The notes under the pieces are model-generated. The model was not told the DNA's origin, did no database searches, and saw nothing but the letters and a program-made list of their open reading frames with translations. Shown piece after piece: positions 18,096 through 27,463 of a stretch of DNA of 64,000 nucleotides (the stretch's first letter is position 1; every line of letters starts with the position of its first letter). This stretch comes from G963662605 sp963667005 (GTDB lineage: Bacteria; Bacteroidota; Ignavibacteria; Ignavibacteriales; Ignavibacteriaceae). A program made the position numbers and the translations under genes. Where the stretch lies: the NCBI GenBank assembly GCA_963667005.1, contig OY762937.1, positions 930,001-994,000 of the forward strand. The letters run 5' to 3'.

Positions 18096-19608
18096 AAATC
18101 TTTACGGTGCTTTGTGAATACATCTCATCATCAAGTTTGCGGCATTTATTAATTATTGCAATAGCCACAAAGAATAAAATATTGATCGGATATTGCCCGA
18201 TAGCTTCCTGCGGGAAATTCGCGATAACAAGAGAGTAGAAAACCGTAAGCATTCCCAACGCGTAGGTCTTTAATTCCGGATCGCGGATACGGAAGTAGTC
18301 TTTTATGCCCGAATAAAAAACCACAAACAGCAGCGAAACATAAAGCAGCAACCCAATCCAGCCTTCTTCTACCGCAATGCGGACATAGCCGCTATCGGGA
18401 GGAAAATTCGCGATAGGAGACCATGGACTGAATTTTTTTCCCCATTCGCCAACACTGCCGAGTCCACCCCCAAGCGGATGCTTTTGTATAAACGGTTTGA
18501 TAAAGGCCTGATTCTTTACACGCACCTGATACGATGCGTCATTGGTCGGATTAAAAGCAGATTGCAATCGCACAATGTTCGCGTTGCTTGTCGGTACGTT
18601 GATAATAGCCACGCCCAACAATAACAATGCTGCGGTTGTATACAAAACCTTTTTCTTGAACGTGATCATGGCATAAAAAATTAATCCGGCAGGAGGTAGT
18701 ATGAAGGCTGCGCGTGTGCCGGAAAATAGCATACCATTCAACATGAAAATTCCCATAAAGAGAAGCACGGCTTTTTTCTTTTTGCTGAATGGTCCCGTCA
18801 TAAGAACAAAACAGAGAAGTGAAGTGAAGGACATTAGAATGCCGAACACCAGCGGATCGGAGAAGAAAGAGAATTTTCTAAATTTACCGGCTTGCCATAG
18901 GAGAGCATACCGTTCGGGGGGATTCGTCGCCCAGGCGAGTTCAAACGGCATCAATCCGAAATACTCCTGCACATAACCCCAAATCGCACCAAGCATCGCG
19001 AGAAGCAGCCATAGTTTTATAAGACGCTTGATGAACTGCTTTGTATCGATTGTATACATCAGTAAGAAGTATAATATCATGATTCCTGCGAACGTCCGTA
19101 CAGTATATACCCATGCAAGACGCGATTCGGCAGAGGGATTAGCTACCTGCAATAGATTGTATAAAATCCAGAGCAGAATCATCTTGCTTATCGGATTTTT
19201 GGCGAAGCTCCAGTCATGCAGCTCAATCTGTTTGATAAACAAACCCAGGAACATCACAGCAACAAGAACATCCATAAGAACACCGAGCTGCACATCAGAA
19301 ACTAATCTTTTTACCCCAAGGACAAAAAAAGCGGTGGTAATAGTCGCGGTTATTCCGAACTTGAAGTAAAACATGCAGGCGACAATAAACGGAATGCCTA
19401 TAATAGCACCCAGCATAAGAACGCCGGCTGTCATTCCTCCTTTGGTGACAAGGAATGAAATAATAGCAGCCGCGGCAAAGAGTGCAATAATACCGGAGGG
19501 GCTGTCAAAGCGTTTTTCCCAAATACCCAGCTTCAGGTATGCGTATATTTTCTCATACCGGGTTTTGGGCTTTTGTTCCGGAATAATTGGAATAACAAAG
19601 TTATCCAT
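18094..19608 (-). CDS. O-antigen ligase/polymerase family membrane protein
   Basis: A 504-residue inner-membrane protein with about eleven or twelve hydrophobic helices. A large periplasmic loop near residues 350-400 carries the Wzy/WaaL-type phrase IQKHPLGGGLGSVGEWG, then PPDSGYVRIAVEEGWIGLLLYV. Such proteins either join O-antigen or other glycans to a lipid acceptor or polymerise repeat units on the periplasmic face. The start overlaps the end of the glycosyltransferase gene by eight bases, so the two are translationally coupled. In a T9SS organism this enzyme could build the LPS to which cargo is attached, which is inference. Ligase and polymerase cannot be told apart here. Confidence 0.88.
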   Translation of the reverse strand: MDNFVIPIIPEQKPKTRYEKIYAYLKLGIWEKRFDSPSGIIALFAAAAIISFLVTKGGMTAGVLMLGAIIGIPFIVACMFYFKFGITATITTAFFVLGVKRLVSDVQLGVLMDVLVAVMFLGLFIKQIELHDWSFAKNPISKMILLWILYNLLQVANPSAESRLAWVYTVRTFAGIMILYFLLMYTIDTKQFIKRLIKLWLLLAMLGAIWGYVQEYFGLMPFELAWATNPPERYALLWQAGKFRKFSFFSDPLVFGILMSFTSLLCFVLMTGPFSKKKKAVLLFMGIFMLNGMLFSGTRAAFILPPAGLIFYAMITFKKKVLYTTAALLLLGVAIINVPTSNANIVRLQSAFNPTNDASYQVRVKNQAFIKPFIQKHPLGGGLGSVGEWGKKFSPWSPIANFPPDSGYVRIAVEEGWIGLLLYVSLLFVVFYSGIKDYFRIRDPELKTYALGMLTVFYSLVIANFPQEAIGQYPINILFFVAIAIINKCRKLDDEMYSQSTVKI

Positions 19609-20557
19609 TGGGGATTTTACTCTCCGGGGAAAAATGCCACTTTAACGCCATCTTATAAATATTGATGTTGGCGATGTCTTCCTCTGCAGAAGCTCCTTTT
19701 ATTTTATGCAGCCCCGACATTACTGAGAAGTAGAGAATCCACAATACCATATACACAATGGTTCTGCCTCTATATGCCGGATATACATAACCCGGATAAT
19801 GTTTGCGTAAGAAAAGGTAAAAACTTTTATAGTTGTGAATAAACATTTCACCGCGCCTTTGACGCGAACTGGATCTGCCGTAGTGGATGATTTCAACATC
19901 TGCAAGAAATATGGATTTGTATCCGGCGTTTTTCACGCGCATATAAAAATCCATTTCTTCGGCGTAGATATAATACCGGTCATCTAAAATTCCGACCTTA
20001 TCATACACCTCTTGTGAAAAAAGTAACACGGCGCCAAACGACCAGTCAATTTCGCGGGTAGTGGAGTGATCCCAGTATGACATAAAATGCTTACCGGAAA
20101 GGTTCATCCCTTTGAGCAAATCGGCAAAAAAGCGGTTTTCGAAAAACGAAGCCCAGAGAGAAAAAAAGTTATTTACTGATTTTTGCAGCGTCAAGTCATC
20201 ATTCAATAACTTGCAAGTCACAATGCCCGGATGGTGATCATACATATAGTCGAGCATCCTGTCAATGGCGCCGTTCAGCACAACGGTGTCTGGATTCAGT
20301 AAAAGATAATTTTTGGCTTTTGCTTCCCGCAAAGCCTGATTGTTCGCGGGGGCAAATCCGTTGTTGGTTGAGTTAGCAATCAGCTTAACTTCGGGAAATT
20401 CTTCGCGCACCATCCCGGCTGAGTCATCCGGCGAGTTGTTGTCAACAACCCAAATTTCATATGAGTATTTCCTGGTCTCATCCTTGACGGATTGGATGCA
20501 CTTGCGTAAAAGTCCCTTAGTATTCCAACTTACGATAACAATTGCTACATCTATCAT
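19601..20557 (-). CDS. Family 2 glycosyltransferase (rhamnosyltransferase-like)
   Basis: A 318-residue GT-A enzyme. It opens with VAIVIVSWNTKGLLRKCIQS, then VDNNSPDDSAGMV and NNGFAPANNQALREAKAKN. The nucleotide-sugar metal motif is LLNPDTVVL (an N-P-D form of DxD). SFGAVLLFSQEVYDKVGILDD and EEMDFYMRVKNAG give the acceptor-side ED/EE motif common in WbbL-like sugar transferases. A C-terminal hydrophobic segment (TIVYMVLWILYFSVMSGL) may tether it to the inner membrane. It is directly upstream of, and overlaps, the O-antigen ligase gene, so it probably adds a sugar to the same glycan. The donor sugar is unknown. Confidence 0.92.
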   Translation of the reverse strand: MIDVAIVIVSWNTKGLLRKCIQSVKDETRKYSYEIWVVDNNSPDDSAGMVREEFPEVKLIANSTNNGFAPANNQALREAKAKNYLLLNPDTVVLNGAIDRMLDYMYDHHPGIVTCKLLNDDLTLQKSVNNFFSLWASFFENRFFADLLKGMNLSGKHFMSYWDHSTTREIDWSFGAVLLFSQEVYDKVGILDDRYYIYAEEMDFYMRVKNAGYKSIFLADVEIIHYGRSSSRQRRGEMFIHNYKSFYLFLRKHYPGYVYPAYRGRTIVYMVLWILYFSVMSGLHKIKGASAEEDIANINIYKMALKWHFSPESKIPNG

Positions 20558-20572
20558 ATAATAAAGTGTTTA

Positions 20573-20719
20573 TTAAAAAAAGAGGATTTTCAAAAAGAAT
20601 CCGAACGTAGTTGCTGCCGCAAATAAAATAGTAACACGCTCAATCACTTTTTCTTTTTCCGTTAGCCGGTCGTCAGCCGGATCGGATTCAATAATTTGTT
20701 TTGCCCGGAGCAAAGGCAT
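20573..20719 (-). CDS. Small single-helix membrane protein (48 residues)
   Basis: The frame from ATG at 20719 to TAA at 20573 encodes a charged N-terminal half (RAKQIIESDPADDRLTEKEK) and a C-terminal hydrophobic helix (TILFAAATTFGFFLKILFF). It ends 15 bases before the glycosyltransferase start on the same strand. The composition is strongly protein-like: acidic/basic amphipathic region, one membrane span, Lys near the end. The Shine-Dalgarno is weak. Function is unknown; it may be a small accessory of the glycan genes. Confidence 0.6.
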   Translation of the reverse strand: MPLLRAKQIIESDPADDRLTEKEKVIERVTILFAAATTFGFFLKILFF

Positions 20720-20867
20720 GTCATGTCTCAAATAATTTTAGGTGAAAATTCTGTAAAGGAAAATAACAAAAGAATTACTAATTGAGAATAACGAATATTG
20801 AGGCATTGGTTTTGCCGGAGATGGCATAAGAAAATTATGTATCTTTCTATATGAGAGACAAGGTATT

Positions 20868-22856
20868 ATGGTAATGAAAATAAAATATTATCTCGTTATG
20901 GCGGTAATCGTGATGCTGTACTGTTGCCCGTTACGCGCCCAAATAACAACAGTCTATGTTTCATCTTCGGGGAACGATGCCTGGAGTGGAAAACTTTCTT
21001 CGGTAAATACAGCAAATACAGACGGTCCGTTCGCAACACTGCAAAAAGCAATCGGCGCTGTTCGATATATGAAATTCTCGAAACCGGGACAGCAGTTCCG
21101 AATTGAAATGAGGGGCGGAACTTACCGGCTCAATCAATCGGTAATATTTTATCAGGAGGATGCCGGCAGTCCGGATACACCTATTGTCATTACATCTTTT
21201 CCGGGCGAAAGAGCCGTTTTATCGGGCGGTATGGAGTTAACCAATCTACAAACCGTTAAAGACGAAGCAATACTTCAACTTTTACCGATGGAGTCCAAAG
21301 GTAAAGTTCTGCAGGCGAAGGCAGAAAAATTTCCTTTTTACAAACTCGAACTTAATAACAAAGATGAAAGATTCTTTGAGCTATTCTGCAAGGGAGAGCC
21401 GATGCATCTTGCCCGGTTCCCTGAGAATTCATTTCTGGAAATTGCTGATGTGAAAATTTCACAGAAAGATACGGAGATAGTTTTTTCAGGGCAGGGTCTG
21501 GACTTCCTGAAGAACGAGAAAGATCTGTATTGTCACGGTTACTGGAAGTATGTATGGTATGATGATTACCAAAAAGTCAAAAGAATTAACAACGAAAATC
21601 ATTCGCTCACATTCTTTTCACCGCAGCCGCGATATGGTTACGAAAAAGAACAGAGATTCTATTTTACAAATGTGGTTTCAAAAATAGTACACCCCGGAGA
21701 CTATGCATTTGACGGAGCCACAAAAACCGTATATGTGTATCCAAAAGAATCCAGCTCTGTATATCCGATAACCATGCCGCTTATACCCGATGTAATTAAA
21801 ATTTATAATGCTTCCTGGATTACGTTTAAGGAAATAGACTTTGAAGAAAGCGAATCGTATGCAGTTGTAGCTTCGAAAGCAAATCACATTATGTTTGATA
21901 ACTGCACTTTCCGGAATATCTCTTCGTTAGCAATACAGGGATATGATGTCTCCAACTTCACGGTGCAAAACTGCGTGTTTAAGAATCTTGGTGCAGGGGG
22001 AGTAGAGCTTCATGGCGGTGACAGAGCACGGTTAATATCGGCTCATAATATTATTGATAACAACGAGTTTAAAAACTTCTCCCGTTTGATCCGCACGCAT
22101 TCCCCGGCCGTACAAATCTATGGAGTTGGGGCGCGTATCTCCCATAACGTCGTTCACGATGCGTCATATACGGGAATATACGTGGATGGTAATGATAATA
22201 TCGTTGAATATAACGAGTTATATAATTTGGGATTTGAAACAGGAATTGGTGGAGCTATTTATCTGTGGGGGGATCAAACATTCCTCGGTAACGAAATTAG
22301 AAATAATTATATACACGACGTTCATGGGCAAGGCGGCTATTCATTCCGTGGTATTCACATTGACGGTTTTGTCAGCGGGGTATACGTACACCACAATCTT
22401 TTTGAAAAATGCCAGCAGGGATTATTGATTGAAGGCGGGAATCACAACACCATAGAAAATAATCTTTTTATCGGATGTGACAGAGCAGTAACCGTGGAAC
22501 AGATTTCACTTGAGACCCATCGGGATTACGCGGACAGGCTTCGAAAAAATCCTGTAATAATAAAAGGAAATGAGCAATTGTGGAAAAGCAGATACCCCAT
22601 ACTTGAACGCATCGTTTCCGATTCCACGTATTTGCCGGCGGGCAATTTGTTCGCACGAAATCTGATTATCGGGAAAAAATGGCTGGATACGACAGCAAAA
22701 GATACCTCCATTATTCTGCAAAAGGAAAATTACATTTCGGAAGACAAACTATTACTTGGCGGGGCATATCGTGTTAATACAAAGTTGCTTCCCGAAAATT
22801 TACGCCCCACTTTTTCACAGATTGATTTCGAGAATATCGGGCTGCGTAAAAAGTAA
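20868..22856 (+). CDS. Secreted right-handed parallel beta-helix protein
   Basis: A 662-residue exported protein. Residues 1-25 form a signal peptide ending in RAQ. ITTVYVSSSGNDAWSGKLS followed by GPFATLQKAI is the usual entry to pectate-lyase-like parallel beta-helix proteins. The central part, about residues 330-580, has the repeating coil pattern (NHIMFDNCTFRNIS, VQNCVFKNLG, IIDNNEFKNFS, ISHNVVHDASYTGIYVDGNDN, NEIRNNYIHDVHG). These folds are mostly polysaccharide lyases, hydrolases or epimerases. Catalytic residues cannot be fixed from sequence alone. No T9SS C-terminal domain is seen, so it may stay in the periplasm or leave by another route. It is transcribed away from the glycosyltransferase genes. 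Confidence 0.87.
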   Translation: MVMKIKYYLVMAVIVMLYCCPLRAQITTVYVSSSGNDAWSGKLSSVNTANTDGPFATLQKAIGAVRYMKFSKPGQQFRIEMRGGTYRLNQSVIFYQEDAGSPDTPIVITSFPGERAVLSGGMELTNLQTVKDEAILQLLPMESKGKVLQAKAEKFPFYKLELNNKDERFFELFCKGEPMHLARFPENSFLEIADVKISQKDTEIVFSGQGLDFLKNEKDLYCHGYWKYVWYDDYQKVKRINNENHSLTFFSPQPRYGYEKEQRFYFTNVVSKIVHPGDYAFDGATKTVYVYPKESSSVYPITMPLIPDVIKIYNASWITFKEIDFEESESYAVVASKANHIMFDNCTFRNISSLAIQGYDVSNFTVQNCVFKNLGAGGVELHGGDRARLISAHNIIDNNEFKNFSRLIRTHSPAVQIYGVGARISHNVVHDASYTGIYVDGNDNIVEYNELYNLGFETGIGGAIYLWGDQTFLGNEIRNNYIHDVHGQGGYSFRGIHIDGFVSGVYVHHNLFEKCQQGLLIEGGNHNTIENNLFIGCDRAVTVEQISLETHRDYADRLRKNPVIIKGNEQLWKSRYPILERIVSDSTYLPAGNLFARNLIIGKKWLDTTAKDTSIILQKENYISEDKLLLGGAYRVNTKLLPENLRPTFSQIDFENIGLRKK

Positions 22857-22936
22857 CCGCGGATAATTTTATTATTAGCGCATTAGTTTTCGTAATTTTC
22901 CTGATGTAAATAACTGAAATATTTAGATTGTGATTG

Positions 22937-23644
22937 ATGTCTCTATTTAATTCTAAATATACCGGGTTGGCATCATCGGTATTACTGCATGCTGCAATAG
23001 TATCGGTAATTGTGCTTACCGCGGCTATCCACACGGATTCCGACCATATGTATGGACGTGGAGGTAACTATCAGGTGGATATGATGGGCGGCGGGCCGGG
23101 TACTGATGAAAAAAACGTAATACCGCCTTCGGATGAAAAGACACAAGAACAACAGGATGCTGATGCCTCGACCGGGCAAAAGACACCAGCAGCAGAACAA
23201 GCAGGGGATGGCGGTGGACTTCTTGCCGGAATTGATACAACCGGGTTACCGGGGCAATATGCCGAACCGACGCTTCATGTCCGCATCCGTTATCCGGTGG
23301 GCTGGTCTTTTATGGATCAGAATAAAAAAAATCAGCTTGACGGCGTGACCTTTCTCGGGCCGCCGACTACTTCAGGAGTAATACCATACGTGCATGTTGA
23401 TGTTCAGGAAAAGTACATGTTCAATCCTTCGCGATACAATATGAAGTCGGAAGAAAAGAATTATACGATGTATTTCAATCCGCCGGAAATATTGGAAGGT
23501 CAGTACACGCAGACAATGTACATTCGCACCGAATCGGAGCAGGACTATTCGATAAAACTAATTGTAAAAGGCGAGGCGGATTTTAAGGAATTCCAGCCTG
23601 TTTTTCTTGCGATGATAAAAACATTTAAGTTCGGCGGTTTATAA
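22937..23644 (+). CDS. Membrane-anchored protein with TonB-like N-terminal anchor and PsbP-like C-terminal region
   Basis: A 235-residue product. The ATG at 22937 is chosen over the TTG one codon earlier. The anchor ASSVLLHAAIVSVIVLTAA resembles the S-x-x-LLHA membrane segment of TonB and similar energy transducers. A Gly/Gln/Pro-rich linker follows (about residues 35-95), but the TonB C-terminal domain is absent. Instead the end reads VRIRYPVGWSFMDQ, LDGVTFLGPP and FLAMIKTFKF, which fits the PsbP/Mog1-type fold of small secreted domains. It ends seven bases from the convergent kinase gene. Its function is unknown and the fold is inference. Confidence 0.7.
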   Translation: MSLFNSKYTGLASSVLLHAAIVSVIVLTAAIHTDSDHMYGRGGNYQVDMMGGGPGTDEKNVIPPSDEKTQEQQDADASTGQKTPAAEQAGDGGGLLAGIDTTGLPGQYAEPTLHVRIRYPVGWSFMDQNKKNQLDGVTFLGPPTTSGVIPYVHVDVQEKYMFNPSRYNMKSEEKNYTMYFNPPEILEGQYTQTMYIRTESEQDYSIKLIVKGEADFKEFQPVFLAMIKTFKFGGL

Positions 23645-23651
23645 TTCGAAC

Positions 23652-25895
23652 TTAGTTACCCGAAATTTCTTCCAGAATTTGTTTAACCAAATCACAAATT
23701 TCCTTTTTCCCGAACGGCTTTGAAATGTAATGTGTGCAGCCGCTGGCAAGGAATTCTTCCTTGTCTCCAACCATAGCAAATGCAGTGACGGCGGCAATGG
23801 GTGTTTTTGTATAGGGTTCCATCCGGCGCAAAATAGAAGTTGTTTGAAGTCCATCCAGACCGCTTCCCAGATTAATATCCATAAGAATGAAGTCGTATTT
23901 TTTTTCTTCGGCCATGCGTAATGCAAGATCGGAATTCGTTGCCCGTTCAAGCCGGCACATATCTTTCAGCATGCGGCTGATAACATTAAAGGCAACCGGG
24001 TCATCCTCAACATACAGGGCGGTAGGCATATTTTTATTTGTCTCAACCTGTTTTGGGTATGCTTTTTTTATTGTTTCTGTTTGTGGCCCTTCAACAGGCA
24101 GACCTTCGGTAATTTCTCTTTTGGGAAAAGTGACAGTCATGGTCGTCCCTTTACCGACTGTGCTTTCGACTCGAATTGTACCTTTCATTTTTTCAACGAA
24201 TTTCTTTGTTAGAGAAAGCCCGAGACCGGCACCTTCAAAACTTCTGTTAAGTCCTTCGCTCGTTTGGCGAAACTCCTCGAATATGAGATCAAAATCATTC
24301 TCGGCTATGCCGATTCCCGTATCGGCAACTTTAATTAATACCTCATTACCGGTATCAATCGTTTCAACAGTTATACCGCCTCGTTGAGTAAACTTAACCG
24401 CATTATTTACGAGATTTGATATAATTTCATGGCATAATCTTCGGTCGAGATTAATTGTGTGAATATCGCAGGTCGGAAGAAATGTCAAACTTAACCCTTT
24501 TTTATTTGCAGCAGGTTCATGCCCCTTACAGACGTCCCTGATTTCGGCCGAAAGATCGAATATTGAATAATTAAGTTCAAGTTTATCCGCCTCGATTCTC
24601 GATAAGTCGAGAATAAGATTTAAAGTTTCCATGAGGCGCTTGCCGCTGTTATATACAATTTCAGCCAGTTCTTTTGTACTCGCATCTTTAAGTGTATTAA
24701 CTAAAATTTCCGAGAATCCAAGAATGCCGATCATTGGTGTGCGCAATTCATGGCTCATGTTTGCTAAAAAGCTTGATTTCAGGCGGCTCATTTCCTCAGC
24801 TTTTTCCTTTGACGCCAGGAGAGCCTCCTCTGCATTTTTCCTATCTGTTATATCTTCATGTTGAATAATAACATTGGTGAGTTCGCCTTGGTCATTTAAA
24901 ATAGGATAAGCCTTATTGGAGAACCAGGCCCTTTTTGCCTTTTCTAATTTGATATTTTGAGACTTGGCGGCGTTTTCGATATCGAAGAACACTTCCCATG
25001 TCGCAGAAGCTTTCTTATTATAAACCTCATGTAAAACTTTATCAATGCCTCCTTTTTTAATTTCGCCGTCTTGAAAAATGTTGTACTGATGATTATCCAT
25101 ATTTTCCGGAAGCACACCAAATAATTCAGAGAGCTTTGAATTAATGCGTAATGACCAGCCATCTTTGTCGAGTATCTGTGTACTTGTTATGGACTGGAGA
25201 AACATCTGTTCAAAAAAGCTTTTCTGTTCAATTAATTCTTTTTGAATTAACCGGCGATCCGTAACGTCTACCACGAACCCTTCAATGCAGTCTTTCCCGG
25301 TAACTGCATCACAAACCGTTCTCAGGGTCATGGCTGCATCCATTATTTTTCCACTGCGATGGCGGTATGGCCCTTCAATTTCAATCCATTGTTCGTTATT
25401 TGGTAGTGAGGTAAGCACACGGTCAATTGCCGATTCATCGGTAAAGATTTCGGTTGATATATTATTAATATTTTGAATTACTTCTTCCGGTGACGAAAAC
25501 CCCAGCATTTTTGCAAGTGCCGGATTCACCTGTGTGAATTTACCTTCGGGCAGGGCATAGAATATGCCGATTGGAGATTGGAGGAATAGATTACTGAATT
25601 TTGATTCGCTCTTTTTAACCTCTTCGGCTTTTTCGTGTAATTCTCTGTTGCTCTCTTTCAGAGAAAGAGTTGCCTTACTTATTAGATGAAATAATAGGAT
25701 GGACGTAACAATAACATACACAAACCCCTTTGTTAGACTTAAAAGAGCTTTCATCGAAGGTGTGCTGTGACTGATAAATACTATTTGGTCGGAAAACAGA
25801 ATCCATACTGCCCCTATTATAAAATAAATAAGGACTATTTGCAGCGGGTTAAGCTTGAGATTCGAACTGATTCTCTTCATACGGATTTCACACAT
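23652..25895 (-). CDS. Hybrid sensor histidine kinase (PAS-PAS-HisKA-HATPase-REC)
   Basis: A 747-residue inner-membrane sensor kinase. Two helices (about residues 17-40 and 50-72) bracket a very short external loop, so sensing is likely through two cytoplasmic PAS domains (about 95-215 and 225-350). The phospho-acceptor is His382 in MSHELRTP. ATP-binding motifs are ISNLVNNAVKF (N box), ADTGIGIAE (G1) and GAGLGLSLTKKF (G2). The C-terminal receiver has the acidic pair EDD at about 630, phospho-Asp673 (LMDINLG) and Lys in ISKPFG. No separate response regulator gene or output domain is nearby, so the phosphate presumably passes to an unlinked partner. The stimulus is unknown. The gene ends tail-to-tail with the PsbP-like gene. 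Confidence 0.95.
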   Translation of the reverse strand: MCEIRMKRISSNLKLNPLQIVLIYFIIGAVWILFSDQIVFISHSTPSMKALLSLTKGFVYVIVTSILLFHLISKATLSLKESNRELHEKAEEVKKSESKFSNLFLQSPIGIFYALPEGKFTQVNPALAKMLGFSSPEEVIQNINNISTEIFTDESAIDRVLTSLPNNEQWIEIEGPYRHRSGKIMDAAMTLRTVCDAVTGKDCIEGFVVDVTDRRLIQKELIEQKSFFEQMFLQSITSTQILDKDGWSLRINSKLSELFGVLPENMDNHQYNIFQDGEIKKGGIDKVLHEVYNKKASATWEVFFDIENAAKSQNIKLEKAKRAWFSNKAYPILNDQGELTNVIIQHEDITDRKNAEEALLASKEKAEEMSRLKSSFLANMSHELRTPMIGILGFSEILVNTLKDASTKELAEIVYNSGKRLMETLNLILDLSRIEADKLELNYSIFDLSAEIRDVCKGHEPAANKKGLSLTFLPTCDIHTINLDRRLCHEIISNLVNNAVKFTQRGGITVETIDTGNEVLIKVADTGIGIAENDFDLIFEEFRQTSEGLNRSFEGAGLGLSLTKKFVEKMKGTIRVESTVGKGTTMTVTFPKREITEGLPVEGPQTETIKKAYPKQVETNKNMPTALYVEDDPVAFNVISRMLKDMCRLERATNSDLALRMAEEKKYDFILMDINLGSGLDGLQTTSILRRMEPYTKTPIAAVTAFAMVGDKEEFLASGCTHYISKPFGKKEICDLVKQILEEISGN

Positions 25896-26057
25896 GGATA
25901 ATACATAATTTCAAAAGCCTTAGCAGTACAGAGTGGAATTTCTGCTTTGGGCTAAATATATAAGAATATTAGTAATTAAGCGAGAAATTTTTGCGGGGCT
26001 TATTTTATTTGTAACTTAAAGCGGCTAATTATTTTATGTACAAAAGACACGATAATT

Positions 26058-26870
26058 ATGAACATTAAAAAACATTTATCATTTTCCCGGGGTATCTCAA
26101 TTTGGAGGTTATTGCTCAATTCTTCCGGGCATCTGCTTATTGAAGAACGGGACACACAAAAACATGAAGTATTTTTTCAGTGCTTTGATATTCATTCGGG
26201 TAAGCGTTTATTAAAAAATCTTTCTTTTGAAGAAAAATTCTGGATTGGAATAGATGGATTTGAAGATGATACGATTTTTTTTCACGGATATGTGAAACCT
26301 GATATGCCGTGGCACAAAGGTATTACGGCGTATTCCGTTTCAGAGAAAAAAGTTCTCTGGAATAATCCGGAAATAACATACTCTTTTTTACATGAAGGGA
26401 AAATCTATTCTTCACGCCGGTTATTCGAATCATCCGAATATTACACGGTTGATCCAAAAACGGGTGAAATTATTGAGGAACTGGGAAGTGATGCCGAAAA
26501 ATTCAATGTTATAAAAGAAACGTTCTACAATTCAAGAGACTACTCAAAATATAGATTCCCATCTTTTTATTCTTCCGGCTTTTACCAAAGTGCTGTCATT
26601 GAGGAAATGCATCTGGACGAAGACAGCCTTCGGGAGGTTGAAATTATTGAACATGAAGGCCGGGTGATTTTCACATTAAGAGAAGCTGACGGCAAGGGCA
26701 GGACGAATCAGAAATTGAATGTTGTTGACAAAGAGAGCCAAAAAGTTGTATTTTCGGAAGTAATAAATAAAAACGAAGAAAATCGCTCTTTTGACTCGTT
26801 TTTCGCGTATTCCGATTATTTGATTGTTGTGAAGAACAAAATTGAAGTTGCGGTTTATCGTTTGAAATAA
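26058..26870 (+). CDS. DUF4905-like hypothetical protein
   Basis: A 270-residue soluble protein with no signal peptide. ISIWRLLLNSSGHLLIEERD near the start, VFFQCFDIHSGKRLLKNLSFEEKFWIGIDGFEDDTIFFHGY after it, and repeats such as GITAYSVSEKKVLWNNPE look like a beta-propeller of short WD/PQQ-like blades. The start resembles the Bacteroidota family DUF4905, recalled from memory and not searched. It ends 14 bases before the AMMECR1 start on the same strand and may share its transcript. Function is unknown. Confidence 0.65.
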   Translation: MNIKKHLSFSRGISIWRLLLNSSGHLLIEERDTQKHEVFFQCFDIHSGKRLLKNLSFEEKFWIGIDGFEDDTIFFHGYVKPDMPWHKGITAYSVSEKKVLWNNPEITYSFLHEGKIYSSRRLFESSEYYTVDPKTGEIIEELGSDAEKFNVIKETFYNSRDYSKYRFPSFYSSGFYQSAVIEEMHLDEDSLREVEIIEHEGRVIFTLREADGKGRTNQKLNVVDKESQKVVFSEVINKNEENRSFDSFFAYSDYLIVVKNKIEVAVYRLK

Positions 26871-26884
26871 AAGTGCGAGGTTAT

Positions 26885-27463
26885 ATGAGTCTGACGAGAG
26901 CTGATCAGGGAATTCTGCTTCTATTAGCAAGAGGATCTATTAAGGCCTGTTTTGGGGATACTCCTGCCCCTGTGTTTGATTTCCATAATTACCCGAATTT
27001 ACAGTCTGAGGGCGGCGCCTTTGTAACCCTTACAAAGGATGGTGATTTGCGCGGTTGTATCGGATACATTACCGCACAAAAACCATTGTATCAAACCGTT
27101 GGTGAGGTTGCAATTCTTGCCGCTACGGAAGATCCGAGATTTTTTCCCCTCACAGAAGATGAACTGCCGCACGTTCTTATCGAAGTGTCTATCCTTTCTG
27201 TACCCGAGGAGCTTAAGAATTATAATGATATAGTTATCGGTAAGCATGGGCTAATTCTTGATGAACCGGAAGGAAGAGGGCTGCTCCTGCCTCAGGTTGC
27301 GACAGAGCATAATATGAATCGCGACGAATTTTTAACGGCGGTTTGTCAAAAAGCCGGATTGCCTTCGAACGCGTGGAAGAAAAAACAATTAAACTTGTTT
27401 TCATTCACTGCTGAAGTGTTTGGTGAAAAAGAACATAGGGATGTGACAGGTGAGCATCATTAG
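26885..27463 (+). CDS. amrA: AMMECR1-domain protein (AmmeMemoRadiSam system protein A)
   Basis: A 192-residue AMMECR1-type protein. The ATG at 26885 has GAGG four bases upstream and is preferred over the GTG at 26873. The signature LRGCIGYITAQKPLYQTV (family LRGCIG...PL) is near residue 53, with PRFFPLTEDEL and GLLLPQVATEHNM later, the typical order for the family. The gene overlaps the next, a Memo-like gene, by 14 bases. In many bacteria and archaea these two sit with a radical SAM gene, a conserved set of poorly known function; the radical SAM member is not found in this window. Confidence 0.92.
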   Translation: MSLTRADQGILLLLARGSIKACFGDTPAPVFDFHNYPNLQSEGGAFVTLTKDGDLRGCIGYITAQKPLYQTVGEVAILAATEDPRFFPLTEDELPHVLIEVSILSVPEELKNYNDIVIGKHGLILDEPEGRGLLLPQVATEHNMNRDEFLTAVCQKAGLPSNAWKKKQLNLFSFTAEVFGEKEHRDVTGEHH

